From ELB16-189 sp018266435 (GTDB lineage Bacteria > Bacteroidota > Bacteroidia > Cytophagales > Cyclobacteriaceae): a stretch of 64,000 bases of DNA. The position numbers and the translations under genes are program-made. The notes beneath the pieces were generated by a model. That model was not told the origin of the DNA. It was given only the letters and a program-made list of their open reading frames with translations, and did no database searches. Positions 9,477 through 18,913 of this stretch are shown here, piece by piece. The stretch is taken from the NCBI GenBank assembly GCA_030123525.1, contig CP126125.1, positions 496,001 to 560,000 of the forward strand, given 5' to 3'. Numbering within the stretch: position 1 is the first letter of the stretch; every line of letters begins with the position of its first letter.

Positions 9477-11270
9477 TTAATTGATTTTAAGCACTGCCAT
9501 AAACGCTTCTTGCGGCACTTCTACCGTTCCAATCTGACGCATGCGTTTCTTTCCCTTTTTTTGTTTCTCTAATAATTTACGTTTTCGCGAAATATCGCCA
9601 CCGTAACATTTTGCTATCACATTTTTTCGCATGGCGCTCACGGTCTCGCGGGAGATAATTTTTTGCCCGATTGCGGCTTGAATCGCAATTTCAAACATCT
9701 GACGAGGGATCAGTTCTTTGAGTTTCTCGCACAATTTTTTTCCCCATTCGTAGGATTTATTTCGATGCACAATTGCTGAGAGTGCATCAACCTTATCGCC
9801 ATTTAACATCACATCTAACTTCACCATGTCGCTTTCGCGGAAGCCAATCAGGTGATAATCGAGCGAAGCGTATCCTTTTGAAATGGTCTTGAGTTTATCA
9901 AAAAAATCAAATACAATTTCTGAAAGTGGCATATCAAAAGTCAACTCTACACGGTCGCTGGTGAGGTAAACCTGGTTTTTGATCACTCCGCGTTTGTCCA
10001 TACATAAGGTAATAATCGGGCCGATGAACTCGGCCTTAGAGATAATCTGTGCTGCGATGAATGGCTCCTCAATCATTTCCATCATTGTTGGATCAGGCAT
10101 TTCGGATGGTGCATTGATCTCAATTACTTTTCCATTGGTCAGCAACGCCCTGAACTCTACGGAAGGGACTGTCGTAATAACAGTCATGTTAAATTCACGT
10201 TCCAGTCGTTCTTGCACAATTTCCATGTGTAACATGCCCAGAAACCCGCAGCGGAAACCAAAGCCAAGGGCAGCCGAAGTTTCGGGTTCCCAAACCAAGG
10301 CGGCATCGTTGAGTTGCAGTTTTTCCATGGAGGCGCGAAGCTCTTCAAACTCCGAAGTTTCAACCGGGTAAATTCCTGCGAACACCATCGGTTTCACATT
10401 TTCAAATCCTTTGATCGCTTCGCCCGGGCGGTTGGCGTGAGTAATGGTGTCTCCCACTTTCACTTCCTTGGCTACTTTAATCCCTGAAATTAAGTAGCCT
10501 ACGTTGCCGGTGCTGATTTCTTCGCGGGCGTGTTTATCCAACTTCAATACACCAATTTCATCGGCATTGTATTCTTGGCCGGTGTTGACAAATTTTACTT
10601 TGTCATTTTTTTTAATCACTCCATTAAATACTCGAAAATAAACTTCAATACCCCTGAACGAATTAAATACTGAGTCAAAAATCATGGCTTGCAGCGGGGC
10701 GTTGGGGTCGCCCTTAGGTGCGGGAATGCGCTGCACAGCTGCTTGTAAAATTTCTTCAATACCAATTCCTTCTTTGGCGCTGGCGCGGATCACCTCTTCT
10801 CTGTTGCAGCCAATCAAGTCCACCACCTGATCGGTTACTTCTTCGGGCATGGCGGCAGGTAAATCAATTTTGTTTAAGACAGGAATAATGGTGAGGTTGT
10901 GTTCCAGTGCCAGGTATAAGTTAGAGATGGTCTGAGCTTGTATGCCCTGTGCCGCGTCCACAATCAGCAGGGCACCTTCGCAAGCGGCAATGGAGCGGCT
11001 CACTTCATACGAAAAATCAACATGGCCGGGGGTATCGATTAAATTCAGGGTATATTCTTTTCCTTCGAATTTGTAGTTCATTTGGATAGCGTGTGCCTTA
11101 ATTGTGATTCCTTTTTCGCGCTCCAAATCCATGTTATCAAGTACTTGCGCCTGCATTTGGCGGTCTGTAAGCGTACCGGTAGCCTCCAAAAGCCGGTCGG
11201 CCAACGTGCTTTTGCCGTGGTCGATATGGGCTATGATGCAAAAATTGCGAATGTGGTCCATTCCCTTCAT
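9477..11270 (-). CDS. lepA: Elongation factor 4 (ribosome back-translocase LepA)
   Basis: A protein of 597 residues, full length for EF-4, a translational GTPase that acts on stalled or mispositioned ribosomes. G-domain motifs seen are AHIDHGKSTL, IDTPGHVDF and NKIDLP. EF-G-like domains III and V follow. The distinctive LepA C-terminal domain ends near ISRKRKLLEKQKKGKKRMRQ, which separates it from EF-G, BipA and peptide-release GTPases. Two Met codons are possible (MKGMDHIRNF); the upstream one at 11270 is kept. A TACCTTTG box 22 bp upstream could start its mRNA. It is followed by folD. Confidence 0.97.
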   Translation of the reverse strand: MKGMDHIRNFCIIAHIDHGKSTLADRLLEATGTLTDRQMQAQVLDNMDLEREKGITIKAHAIQMNYKFEGKEYTLNLIDTPGHVDFSYEVSRSIAACEGALLIVDAAQGIQAQTISNLYLALEHNLTIIPVLNKIDLPAAMPEEVTDQVVDLIGCNREEVIRASAKEGIGIEEILQAAVQRIPAPKGDPNAPLQAMIFDSVFNSFRGIEVYFRVFNGVIKKNDKVKFVNTGQEYNADEIGVLKLDKHAREEISTGNVGYLISGIKVAKEVKVGDTITHANRPGEAIKGFENVKPMVFAGIYPVETSEFEELRASMEKLQLNDAALVWEPETSAALGFGFRCGFLGMLHMEIVQERLEREFNMTVITTVPSVEFRALLTNGKVIEINAPSEMPDPTMMEMIEEPFIAAQIISKAEFIGPIITLCMDKRGVIKNQVYLTSDRVELTFDMPLSEIVFDFFDKLKTISKGYASLDYHLIGFRESDMVKLDVMLNGDKVDALSAIVHRNKSYEWGKKLCEKLKELIPRQMFEIAIQAAIGQKIISRETVSAMRKNVIAKCYGGDISRKRKLLEKQKKGKKRMRQIGTVEVPQEAFMAVLKIN

Positions 11271-11683
11271 TCAGTCCTTAGATTTAGGCCGCAAAGGTAG
11301 GAATAAAGGATGTTATTAGTTAATGGTTATTATCCATTGTATAGGAACTGTAACGGTTTTCTTTCCAATTTTTTATATTCTACCAGATCTTCCGACCTGA
11401 CTTGGCGCTTCTTTCGTCAGGTTACAAAACTGCTCCTGGTTGGTGTTATCACCAACCACACGGTCATCAACTAGCATGCTCTCAGTTTACCTCTTTGGTA
11501 AATGCTCAGTTTGTTTAGGATCCCTCCGGTCAATTTGCACTGAACTGAGGTGGTCAATTTCATTGGGTTCTTTAATAAGGCATGGTGATGTCATCAATAC
11601 TAGACGTCTGTGTGGTAAGCCTGTCTTATGCTCTGGTAGAGATAAGCGAAGGGTGTTGCTTGTCAGTAGTTGTTACTGTTTTG
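11271..11683. other. 413-bp comM-lepA intergenic region with hairpins
   Basis: No convincing gene is seen. Two small perfect stem-loops lie side by side: GGTTGGTG (11438-11445) with CACCAACC (11450-11457) around TTAT, and TTTACC (11486-11491) with GGTAAA (11497-11502). Neither has a T-tract. On the minus strand one frame stays open from about 11672 to 11373 apart from a single stop at 11487-11489, which may be chance or the trace of a lost small gene. A lepA promoter box lies at the left end (11292-11299). Confidence 0.5.
11292..11299 (-). promoter_or_regulatory. Possible -7 box (TACCTTTG) for lepA
   Basis: A perfect match to the Bacteroidota -7 consensus TAnnTTTG, followed by GCGGCC as in other candidates here, and placed 22 bp before the lepA ATG. 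No TTTG is present at the -33 position, so support is moderate. Confidence 0.45.
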
Positions 11684-13222
11684 TTATCCTGCCCATCCTT
11701 CTCTATCCAAACTTCTGTACTGTATTGCCTCGGCCAAATGTTCAATTTTTATTTCTTCACTCGCGGCCAGGTCGGCAATGGTGCGCGAGACTTTTAGAAT
11801 TCTGTCATACGCACGTGCAGAAAGGCCAAGCCGCTCCATTGCAGTTTTGAGTAGTGTGCGCCCCGCATCATTGATCTCGCAAATATCTTTCACGGTATTG
11901 CTTGGCATCATGGCATTGCAGTAAATGTCTTTCTGATTTTTAAAACGCAGTGATTGTGTTTCGCGTGCTTTCACTACGCGTTCACGTATCTCACTGCTTG
12001 TTTCATTTTTTCGTTGTGCCGTCATTTCATCAAAACTCACAGGCACTACTTCTACATGCAGATCAATGCGGTCGAGCAAGGGACCACTCACTTTGCTCAG
12101 GTAACGCTGCACTACACCCGGTGCGCAGACACATTCTTTTTCAGGATGATTGTAATAACCGCAGGGGCACGGATTCATGCTGGCGATGAGCATAAAGTTG
12201 GCCGGGTACTCAATGGAAATTTTCGCCCGCGAAATGGTTACCCGTCTTTCTTCCATAGGCTGACGCATGACTTCCAGCACGGTGCGCTTAAACTCGGGCA
12301 GTTCATCTAAAAACAACACGCCATTGTGTGAAAGGGAAATTTCTCCGGGCTGGGGATTTACACCCCCTCCCACTAAGGCTACATCTGAAATGGTATGATG
12401 AGGGCTTCTGAAAGGCCGTGTGGTGATGAGTGTTCCGTCTGCCCCAACTCGGCCGGCTACGGAATGAATCTTGGTTGTTTCGAGTGCTTCATTCAGGGTA
12501 AGCGGTGGAAGAATGGTAGGTAAGCGTTTTGCCAGCATGGTCTTACCCGCACCGGGCGGGCCGATCATGATGGCATTGTGACCACCGGCAGCTGCAATCT
12601 CTAATGCACGTTTGATATTTTCCTGCCCTTGTACATCTTTAAAATCTGTTTCGTAGTTGTTGAGTTTACTCTGAAACACTTCACGCGTATCTACGATTAA
12701 GGGTGCAATTTTCTTTTTGCACGTAATAAAATCAACTGCCTCAGCCAATGTTTCAGCCCCAATAATTTCAAGGTTATTCACAATGGCTGCTTCGCGTGCA
12801 TTTGACTTTGGCAGAATAAACCCTTTGAATTGTTCTGTGCGTGCCTGAATGGCAATGGGCAGCGCTCCTTTGATGGGACGCAGTACGCCATCAAGCGAGA
12901 GCTCTCCCATGATCACATATTTTTCTAATAATTCAGTTGTGATTTGTGCCGAGGCAGCCAACACACACAGTGCTATTGGAAGGTCATAGGCAGAGCCCTC
13001 CTTCCGTATGTCGGCCGGAGCAAGATTGACCACTACTTTATTTCGTGGCATAAAATAACCCAGGCTTTTCAGTGCCGACTCTACCCGGTGTTCGCTTTCT
13101 TTCACGGCTGTGTCGGGTAGGCCGCTCATGTGAAAGTGTTTGCCTTGCGTTACGTTCACTTCAACAGTAATTGTGCGTGCATCCACACCATGTACCGCGC
13201 TGCCAAAAGTTTTTACAACCAT
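11684..13222 (-). CDS. comM: ComM/YifB family Mg-chelatase-like AAA+ ATPase
   Basis: A protein of 512 residues, the usual length for YifB/ComM. The N-terminal Lon-S5-like fold (MVVKTFGSAVHGVDART, then NLAPADIRKEGSAYDLPIAL) is followed by the Mg-chelatase AAA+ module, with Walker A GPPGAGKTMLAKRLP near residue 220, a Walker B region GVLFLDELPEF, and SMNPCPCGYYNHPEKEC with the cysteine pattern of the family. In competent bacteria ComM acts as a hexameric helicase extending branch migration during integration of transforming DNA. That role is inferred here; no competence genes are adjacent. It is transcribed toward lepA, with a 413-bp gap downstream. Confidence 0.93.
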   Translation of the reverse strand: MVVKTFGSAVHGVDARTITVEVNVTQGKHFHMSGLPDTAVKESEHRVESALKSLGYFMPRNKVVVNLAPADIRKEGSAYDLPIALCVLAASAQITTELLEKYVIMGELSLDGVLRPIKGALPIAIQARTEQFKGFILPKSNAREAAIVNNLEIIGAETLAEAVDFITCKKKIAPLIVDTREVFQSKLNNYETDFKDVQGQENIKRALEIAAAGGHNAIMIGPPGAGKTMLAKRLPTILPPLTLNEALETTKIHSVAGRVGADGTLITTRPFRSPHHTISDVALVGGGVNPQPGEISLSHNGVLFLDELPEFKRTVLEVMRQPMEERRVTISRAKISIEYPANFMLIASMNPCPCGYYNHPEKECVCAPGVVQRYLSKVSGPLLDRIDLHVEVVPVSFDEMTAQRKNETSSEIRERVVKARETQSLRFKNQKDIYCNAMMPSNTVKDICEINDAGRTLLKTAMERLGLSARAYDRILKVSRTIADLAASEEIKIEHLAEAIQYRSLDREGWAG

Positions 13223-13386
13223 TTTATTATGAAGTGATTAGTTGGGAAGATAGCCACAATGAGTTTAAATCACAAGGTGTGGCTGCTTTGTGTTTGGCCG
13301 CTTACCGTGTTTTAATAAAAAATATTTCTTAGGGTCAGGAATATTTTTCTATTGTTCATTGTCTAACCCCAAGCAATCTATTGTCT

Positions 13387-14100
13387 ATGAAAAAGCAAAC
13401 TTATTTAGTCTTTCTAGTTATTCTTTCTTGTATCCAGTTTGTATTTGGACAACAGGAGGGTGTTATTACCTACGAGATTACGGTCAATAACCACCGGACA
13501 ATACCGGCCGACCGGGAAGGTATGAAAGCGATGATTCCGCAATACCGCACATTCAAGCAGCAACTATTCTTCAAAGCCAATGAATCTATTTACAAACCGC
13601 TGATTGAAGAGGAAGACGAAGAGAACAATGATCGCGGCAGGAGGTTCCGGATGAACGCCATCAATTATACGGATGCCTCCGCCTTACTTTACCTTACGCA
13701 GACTACTGTATTTGGAAAAAAATATTTGATCTCCGATACTCTTAAAACTGACCCGTGGAAATTTGGCAAGGGAACAAAAAATATTCTGGGACATGAATGT
13801 ATGCAAGCCTACTATACCACCACAGTTGATGAACGGCAGCAATCCATCACCGCCTGGTATGCTCCCGACCTTCCGCCTAACCTTGGTCCCGAAAAATATA
13901 ATACACTGCCCGGTGCGGTGCTGGCGGTAGATGTAAATAATGCTGAACGTGTGATCGTTGCCAGAAAAATAGAATTACGAATACTCGGAAAGAACGAAAC
14001 CGTGAGGATGCCTGCCGATGGGCAAAAAATAACGGGCGAAGAATTTAAGAAAATTATGAAAGAGCAACGTAATCAGCGGATGGGACGATTTAAAAATTAA
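13387..14100 (+). CDS. GLPGLI family exported protein
   Basis: A protein of 237 residues from the ATG at 13387; an in-frame TTG six bases upstream is unlikely to be the start. A signal peptide ends around FGQQ. The core contains YNTLPGAVLAVDV, the degenerate form of the GLPGLI motif that names the family (TIGR01200), preceded by ITAWYAPDLPPNLGPEKY. Members are exported proteins of Bacteroidota with no firm biochemical function, often found beside outer-membrane barrel proteins. That is the case here: the next gene begins 4 bp after this stop. The acidic run EEEDEENNDRGRRFR near residue 77 is a local insertion-like feature. Confidence 0.88.
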   Translation: MKKQTYLVFLVILSCIQFVFGQQEGVITYEITVNNHRTIPADREGMKAMIPQYRTFKQQLFFKANESIYKPLIEEEDEENNDRGRRFRMNAINYTDASALLYLTQTTVFGKKYLISDTLKTDPWKFGKGTKNILGHECMQAYYTTTVDERQQSITAWYAPDLPPNLGPEKYNTLPGAVLAVDVNNAERVIVARKIELRILGKNETVRMPADGQKITGEEFKKIMKEQRNQRMGRFKN

Positions 14101-14104
14101 TTAA

Positions 14105-16909
14105 GTGAAATTTATTTTGGGCGTTGGGTTGTTATTCGTTGCACAAGTAGCAGCTGGTCAACGGGCAGTCATCAAAGGTCAGCTTACTGATTCCGTCAAT
14201 ACCCTGCCGGGAGCAACAGTTCTTTTACTTTCACAAAAAGATTCTTCGCTTGTACAATTCGCGGCTTCTAATGCCCAGGGGTTTTTTCAACTGAAAAATA
14301 TTCCACGCGGAGAATATATTTTTAAGGTCACGTATGTGGGCTTTGCCACCTACATAAAAAAAATTTCGACTCATCCTGAAACAGAAACTGAAATTGATTT
14401 AGGTAAAATCCGGCTAACGTCTAAATCAAAAATACTTAACGAACTGATTGTAAAAACTGAAAAAGAACCCGTCACCATCAAGCGGGATACGATTGAGTTC
14501 AATGCCTCTTCTTTCAAAACCAAAGCCAATGCCAACGTAGAGGATTTGTTAAAAAAAATGCCGAGCATTGAAGTAGGTAACGATGGTACCATTACCGCTC
14601 AAGGCGAGCAGGTGCAACAAGTATTGGTGGATGGCAAAGAGTTTTTTGGGCAAGACCCGACATTGGCCACACGCAATCTTCCTGCCGATGTCGTTGACAA
14701 AGTGCAGGTGTATGATAAAAAATCTGATCAGACTGTATTCTCAGGAGTTGACGATGGTCAGCGTACCAAGACCATTAACCTGGCACTGAAAGAAGGGAAA
14801 AAACATGCCTATTTTGGTAACGATATGGCCGGGGCAGGAACCAACGATCGCTTCTCTGCTAAAGCCAGCATTAACCGGTTTGATCAAGGCAATCAGCTTT
14901 CTTTTTTGGGCATGGGTAACAACGTAAATCAACAAGGGTTTTCATTTGGCGACTATGCCAATTTTACCGGAAACACCGGAGGTGGAGGTGGTGGCGGAGG
15001 TGGTGGCAACAACACGGGCGCTACGTTAAACACTGGCTTGCAAAGCGGTATCGTTACCAACTATGCAGGCGGACTAAATACTAACCGCACAATCAATAAC
15101 GGTAAAACCAAAATCAATGCAAGTTATTTTTACAATTACTTAGACCAAAATTTGACTACTACCACCCATCGGATCAATTACCTGCCGAATGATTCAACCA
15201 AAAGCAGCACTTACAATTTTGATCAATACTCTTCTCAAAACTCAGCAACGAACAACCACCGCGGCAACATAACCATTGATCATAAAATAGATTCTGCCAA
15301 CTCGATAAAATTTAACGCCAACATAGCCTACACACTTTCGAGCCAGCCCCTCAGCAGTTATGGAAAGACGATGAACATTGGCAATACAGGGTTGCAAAAT
15401 GAAAACACGCGCACCACCACAAGTAATGGAAACAACGGTGCCCTTAACTCAAATTTATTGTGGCGCCATCGTTTTCATAAAAAGGGAAGAACTATTTCCT
15501 CGAACTTTACTTTTGCCTACACAAACAATACAACCAACGGTACTTTGTTGTCTTCAACCATTGAATACCAGAGTTCATCAAGCACCACTGTTCCTGCCAA
15601 TCAACTCAACACCCAATTGCTGACTAGTCCCACGTATGGAGCGGTGATTTCTTATACCGAACCGTTGGGCGGAAGAAAATACTTAGAGTTTAATTACAAC
15701 TTTAGTTCTGATATTAACCACATTGATAAAGAAGTGCTGAATGTAAATGATGTAGGACAAACCAGTTTGAATACTCAACTCAGCAACAAATACCGAAGCA
15801 ATTATTTGTACAACCGCCCGGGTTTTAATTTTCGGATTAATCGCGATAAGTATAATTTTTCAGTGGGGGCTGGGCTGCAAGAAACTCACTTAAACGGGTA
15901 CCTGATTCTGCAAAATTTTCCAATCGACCGGCAATTTCAGATGGTTCAGCCGGCACTTCATTTTAATTATGATTTTACAGAGTTCAAACGCCTGCGTTTC
16001 GATTACACCAGCAACATGCAAGAGCCCACCGTGTCACAATTGCAACCCATTATCAACAACAGCGATCCATTAAACCTGACCGTGGGCAATCCGCACCTCA
16101 GCCCGGCTTATACTCACAACATACGGTCTAACTTTACTTTTTTTGATCCTTCGCGTTTTTTAAATGTGTTTGCACTATTCACGGCCAATTATACCGCCAA
16201 CGCAATTTCAAATTCTCAATCAGTTGACAAAAATTTAGTTCGCACGACTAAACCCGTAAATGTGAAAAACAGTACTTCATGGTCAGGAAATTTCTCAATG
16301 GGTATCCCGGTAAAAAAGTGGGACAGCCGTTTTAATATCGGCCCCAATTATTCTGGCTCAACAAGCGCCAGCCTGCTCAACGATATCAGTAACACGGTAA
16401 CACAACAGACACTGGGAGGAACCGCACGGTATAATTACACGCTTGGTACTGTTTTGATTATTGATTTAAGTGCCAACCTGAGTCATCAGCAAACCAACTA
16501 CAGTTTTAATCCGCAACAAAATCAGGTGTACTTTAATAAAACTTATACTGCAGAAGTGAATGTTAATTTTTTAAAAAACTATTCATTCAATACAGAAATG
16601 GATTATTTCGTGTATAACAGCATAACCACTAATTTTCATCAGACGATACCGTTATGGAGCATGTCTTTTTCAAGGTTTGTATTCAACAACAAAGCTGGTG
16701 AATTAAAAATTTCAGGAATTAATTTGCTGAACTATGGCGTGAGCATTACCCAAACTGCCACCTCTAATTATCTTCAACAACAAACCAATAACAACTTGGG
16801 GCGTTACCTGATGGTGAGTTTTACATACGCATTAAACAAGCAACTTAACCCGATGGATGGTCGCGATCGCGGCAGAATGGGTGGCGGGCGAGGTATGAGG
16901 ATGAGATAG
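14105..16909 (+). CDS. Outer-membrane beta-barrel protein with CarboxypepD_reg domain
   Basis: A protein of 934 residues starting at GTG (14105), 4 bp after the GLPGLI stop; no ATG precedes the signal peptide (KFILGVGLLFVAQVAAGQ), so the GTG start is well supported. A carboxypeptidase-regulatory-like domain (about 20-105) precedes a plug-like region (about 110-230, with LLKKMPSIEVGNDGTITAQG). A long barrel of the OMP_b-brl_3 type follows. Ten consecutive glycines stand near residues 292-302, and the C-terminus is an unusual Gly/Arg/Met-rich tail after the last strand. It resembles TonB-dependent receptors but lacks the SusC signature. Co-translation with the GLPGLI protein suggests a joint envelope function of unknown substrate. 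Confidence 0.85.
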   Translation: MKFILGVGLLFVAQVAAGQRAVIKGQLTDSVNTLPGATVLLLSQKDSSLVQFAASNAQGFFQLKNIPRGEYIFKVTYVGFATYIKKISTHPETETEIDLGKIRLTSKSKILNELIVKTEKEPVTIKRDTIEFNASSFKTKANANVEDLLKKMPSIEVGNDGTITAQGEQVQQVLVDGKEFFGQDPTLATRNLPADVVDKVQVYDKKSDQTVFSGVDDGQRTKTINLALKEGKKHAYFGNDMAGAGTNDRFSAKASINRFDQGNQLSFLGMGNNVNQQGFSFGDYANFTGNTGGGGGGGGGGNNTGATLNTGLQSGIVTNYAGGLNTNRTINNGKTKINASYFYNYLDQNLTTTTHRINYLPNDSTKSSTYNFDQYSSQNSATNNHRGNITIDHKIDSANSIKFNANIAYTLSSQPLSSYGKTMNIGNTGLQNENTRTTTSNGNNGALNSNLLWRHRFHKKGRTISSNFTFAYTNNTTNGTLLSSTIEYQSSSSTTVPANQLNTQLLTSPTYGAVISYTEPLGGRKYLEFNYNFSSDINHIDKEVLNVNDVGQTSLNTQLSNKYRSNYLYNRPGFNFRINRDKYNFSVGAGLQETHLNGYLILQNFPIDRQFQMVQPALHFNYDFTEFKRLRFDYTSNMQEPTVSQLQPIINNSDPLNLTVGNPHLSPAYTHNIRSNFTFFDPSRFLNVFALFTANYTANAISNSQSVDKNLVRTTKPVNVKNSTSWSGNFSMGIPVKKWDSRFNIGPNYSGSTSASLLNDISNTVTQQTLGGTARYNYTLGTVLIIDLSANLSHQQTNYSFNPQQNQVYFNKTYTAEVNVNFLKNYSFNTEMDYFVYNSITTNFHQTIPLWSMSFSRFVFNNKAGELKISGINLLNYGVSITQTATSNYLQQQTNNNLGRYLMVSFTYALNKQLNPMDGRDRGRMGGGRGMRMR

Positions 16910-16927
16910 GCTTTGCTATCTTTGATC

Positions 16928-17659
16928 ATGCCCAAAGACCGTTTTTCTCAACACGCTAATCAGTACGCGGCTTTTCGCCCCACTTACCCCAACCTACTGT
17001 ACGATTTCATTTTTTCTCAGGTAAAAAATTTCGATTACGCCTGGGATGCCGGCACAGGCAACGGCCAGGTAGCGCGTGACCTTTGCAGGCACTTTAAAAA
17101 AGTTTATGCCACTGACATCAGCAAAAAACAACTTGAAAATGCACATGTTTCAGAAAATATAGTTTATTCAACAGCTGGTGAAACCACTCCTTTCCCTGAA
17201 AAGTATTTTGACCTGGTCACTGTGGCGCAGGCTATCCATTGGTTCGATCGTGAAAAATTTTACGCTGAAGTAAAGCGGGTAGCAAAGCCAAATGCAGTCG
17301 TTGCTATCTGGGGCTATGGATTGCTTTCCATTACTAACGAAATTGACCCGATGTTGAATGATTTTTATGTCAACATCATTGGCCAGTATTGGGACAAAGA
17401 ACGTAAGTTGATTGATGAAGAATTTAAAACCATCGACTTTCCTTTTCGGGAAATAGGTTGCCCCAAATTTTCATTTTCGGCCGAATGGACGATCGATCAA
17501 TTTCACGGTTACCTGACTACGTGGTCATCGGTGCAAAAATTTATACACGAGAAGCAATTCAATCCCGCTGATGAGTTAATCAGTCGCATCAACTCACTTT
17601 GGAGATCAGAGAAATTGAATGTTCAATTTCCTTTATTTATGAGAATAGGGTTGGCATAA
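16928..17659 (+). CDS. Class I SAM-dependent methyltransferase
   Basis: A protein of 243 residues from the ATG at 16928 (MPKDRFSQHANQYAAFRPTYP). Motif I is AWDAGTGNGQVARDL, the SAM-binding loop; the post-I acidic residue is in YATDISKKQLENA, and the later VTVAQAIHWFDREKF matches the Methyltransf_11 family with the AxHW variant. This subgroup is found in eukaryotic trans-aconitate-type and bacterial enzymes, but the substrate cannot be assigned. It follows the barrel gene by 18 bp and ends 6 bp from the convergent stop of the rsmB-like gene, so no terminator fits between them. Confidence 0.85.
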   Translation: MPKDRFSQHANQYAAFRPTYPNLLYDFIFSQVKNFDYAWDAGTGNGQVARDLCRHFKKVYATDISKKQLENAHVSENIVYSTAGETTPFPEKYFDLVTVAQAIHWFDREKFYAEVKRVAKPNAVVAIWGYGLLSITNEIDPMLNDFYVNIIGQYWDKERKLIDEEFKTIDFPFREIGCPKFSFSAEWTIDQFHGYLTTWSSVQKFIHEKQFNPADELISRINSLWRSEKLNVQFPLFMRIGLA

Positions 17660-17665
17660 CGTTTC

Positions 17666-18850
17666 TCAACGCTTGCGGATCAGCGCCATATAAAATCCGT
17701 CAAACCCCTCGGATGGCATAATCGATTTTTCTTTTACCAACTCAAACCCTGAGTGAGCCTTCAGAAATTTTTTTACTTGCAAGTTGTTTTCCGAAGGCAG
17801 TATGCTGCACGTAGAGTACACCATTAACCCGTTGGGTTTAAGCATGGCTGAGTATTCATCCAGAATTTTTTCTTGAGTAATTTTTACTTGTGCCATAAAA
17901 TCCAGCGATAGTTTCCATTTAGCATCGGGGTTTCTCTTCAGCACCCCCAATCCTGAGCAGGGAACATCAAGCAGCAACCGATCGGCTGAGTTCTCTAATC
18001 GTTTAATGGTTTTAGAGGAGTCGATTATTCGTATTTCAATATTGTTGGCTCCTGCTCTTCGCGCCCGCTTTTTCAGTTCTTCCAACTTCCAAGCTTCCGT
18101 GTCCAGCGCTATGATGCGGCCTTTGTTTTGCATGAGTGAAGCCAGGTGCAAAGTTTTTCCACCTCCACCCGCGCACGCATCAATCACACGCTGCCCCGGC
18201 TGAACTTCCAGAAATGGAGCGATCAGTTGTGAGCCGGCATCTTGCACTTCAAACAACCCTTCTTTGAATTGCAGTTGGTTAAAAATATTTTGTCGTTCTT
18301 CCAGCAAAAGTGCTTCCGGAATACCCGAAACAGTTTTGGTGAATACCTCTTCATCGGCCAGCTGACGTTGCAATTCTTGTTTGGATACTTTCAAAGAGTT
18401 TGCTCTCAGAAACACATGAGCTTCTTCATTCAGGGCACGAAGTTCTTTTGGCCATTTATCACTCAATTCTCTTTCGCCCAGTTCATCCAGCCAATCGGGT
18501 ATTGATTGAACAATTTTTCGATTGTTCTGAATTTTGGCAAACCGATCGTGCAAAAGATTATCGTTCAATTTCATTTCAGGCCAATCGGGCAAGCGCACTC
18601 CGTTCCATACGCACCACACGGCCAGCAGTTTCCAGTAATCAGATTCGTTTGCCTCGCTTACTTCTTTAAAGAGCCTGTACCACCGCACAATGTCGTATGT
18701 GGTTTCGGCTATAAACCGCCTGTCGCGCGCACCCCATTTTGAATTTTGCTTCAGTTTTTTTTCAATGGCCTTATCGGCATATCTTTTTTCGGTAAAAATT
18801 TCATGAAGTGTGGCCACTACGGCCTCGCACAAATTCCGGTAGAGTCGCAT
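17666..18850 (-). CDS. rsmB: RsmB/NOP family RNA m5C methyltransferase
   Basis: About 394 residues from the preferred ATG at 18850 (MRLYRNLCEAVVATLHEIF); an upstream in-frame ATG at 18904 would add an odd Cys/Lys-rich leader. The N-terminal NusB-like helical region is followed by the catalytic domain, with VIDACAGGGGKTLHLASLM (SAM loop), LLDVPCSGLG with the conserved Cys, and VYSTCSILPSEN with the nucleophile Cys. It methylates C5 of a cytosine in RNA; 16S rRNA (RsmB-like) is likely but the exact target is not provable from sequence. It is divergent from the CHAT gene by 63 bp and convergent with the methyltransferase. Confidence 0.85.
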   Translation of the reverse strand: MRLYRNLCEAVVATLHEIFTEKRYADKAIEKKLKQNSKWGARDRRFIAETTYDIVRWYRLFKEVSEANESDYWKLLAVWCVWNGVRLPDWPEMKLNDNLLHDRFAKIQNNRKIVQSIPDWLDELGERELSDKWPKELRALNEEAHVFLRANSLKVSKQELQRQLADEEVFTKTVSGIPEALLLEERQNIFNQLQFKEGLFEVQDAGSQLIAPFLEVQPGQRVIDACAGGGGKTLHLASLMQNKGRIIALDTEAWKLEELKKRARRAGANNIEIRIIDSSKTIKRLENSADRLLLDVPCSGLGVLKRNPDAKWKLSLDFMAQVKITQEKILDEYSAMLKPNGLMVYSTCSILPSENNLQVKKFLKAHSGFELVKEKSIMPSEGFDGFYMALIRKR

Positions 18851-18913
18851 GTCAATTTTTTTGCTGAAATTAGGGAGTTTATTTTTCACACAAACACATC
18901 TCAAAAAACATTT

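Noticed and set aside
11440..11850. Plus-strand frame crossing the comM 3' end
   Set aside because: Half of it is antisense to comM; composition is Cys/Leu/Ser-rich without any motif.
14980..15010. Glycine-codon run as a tandem repeat or contingency locus
   Set aside because: The ten Gly codons are mixed (GGA, GGT, GGC) and not a uniform repeat, so slippage is not favoured.
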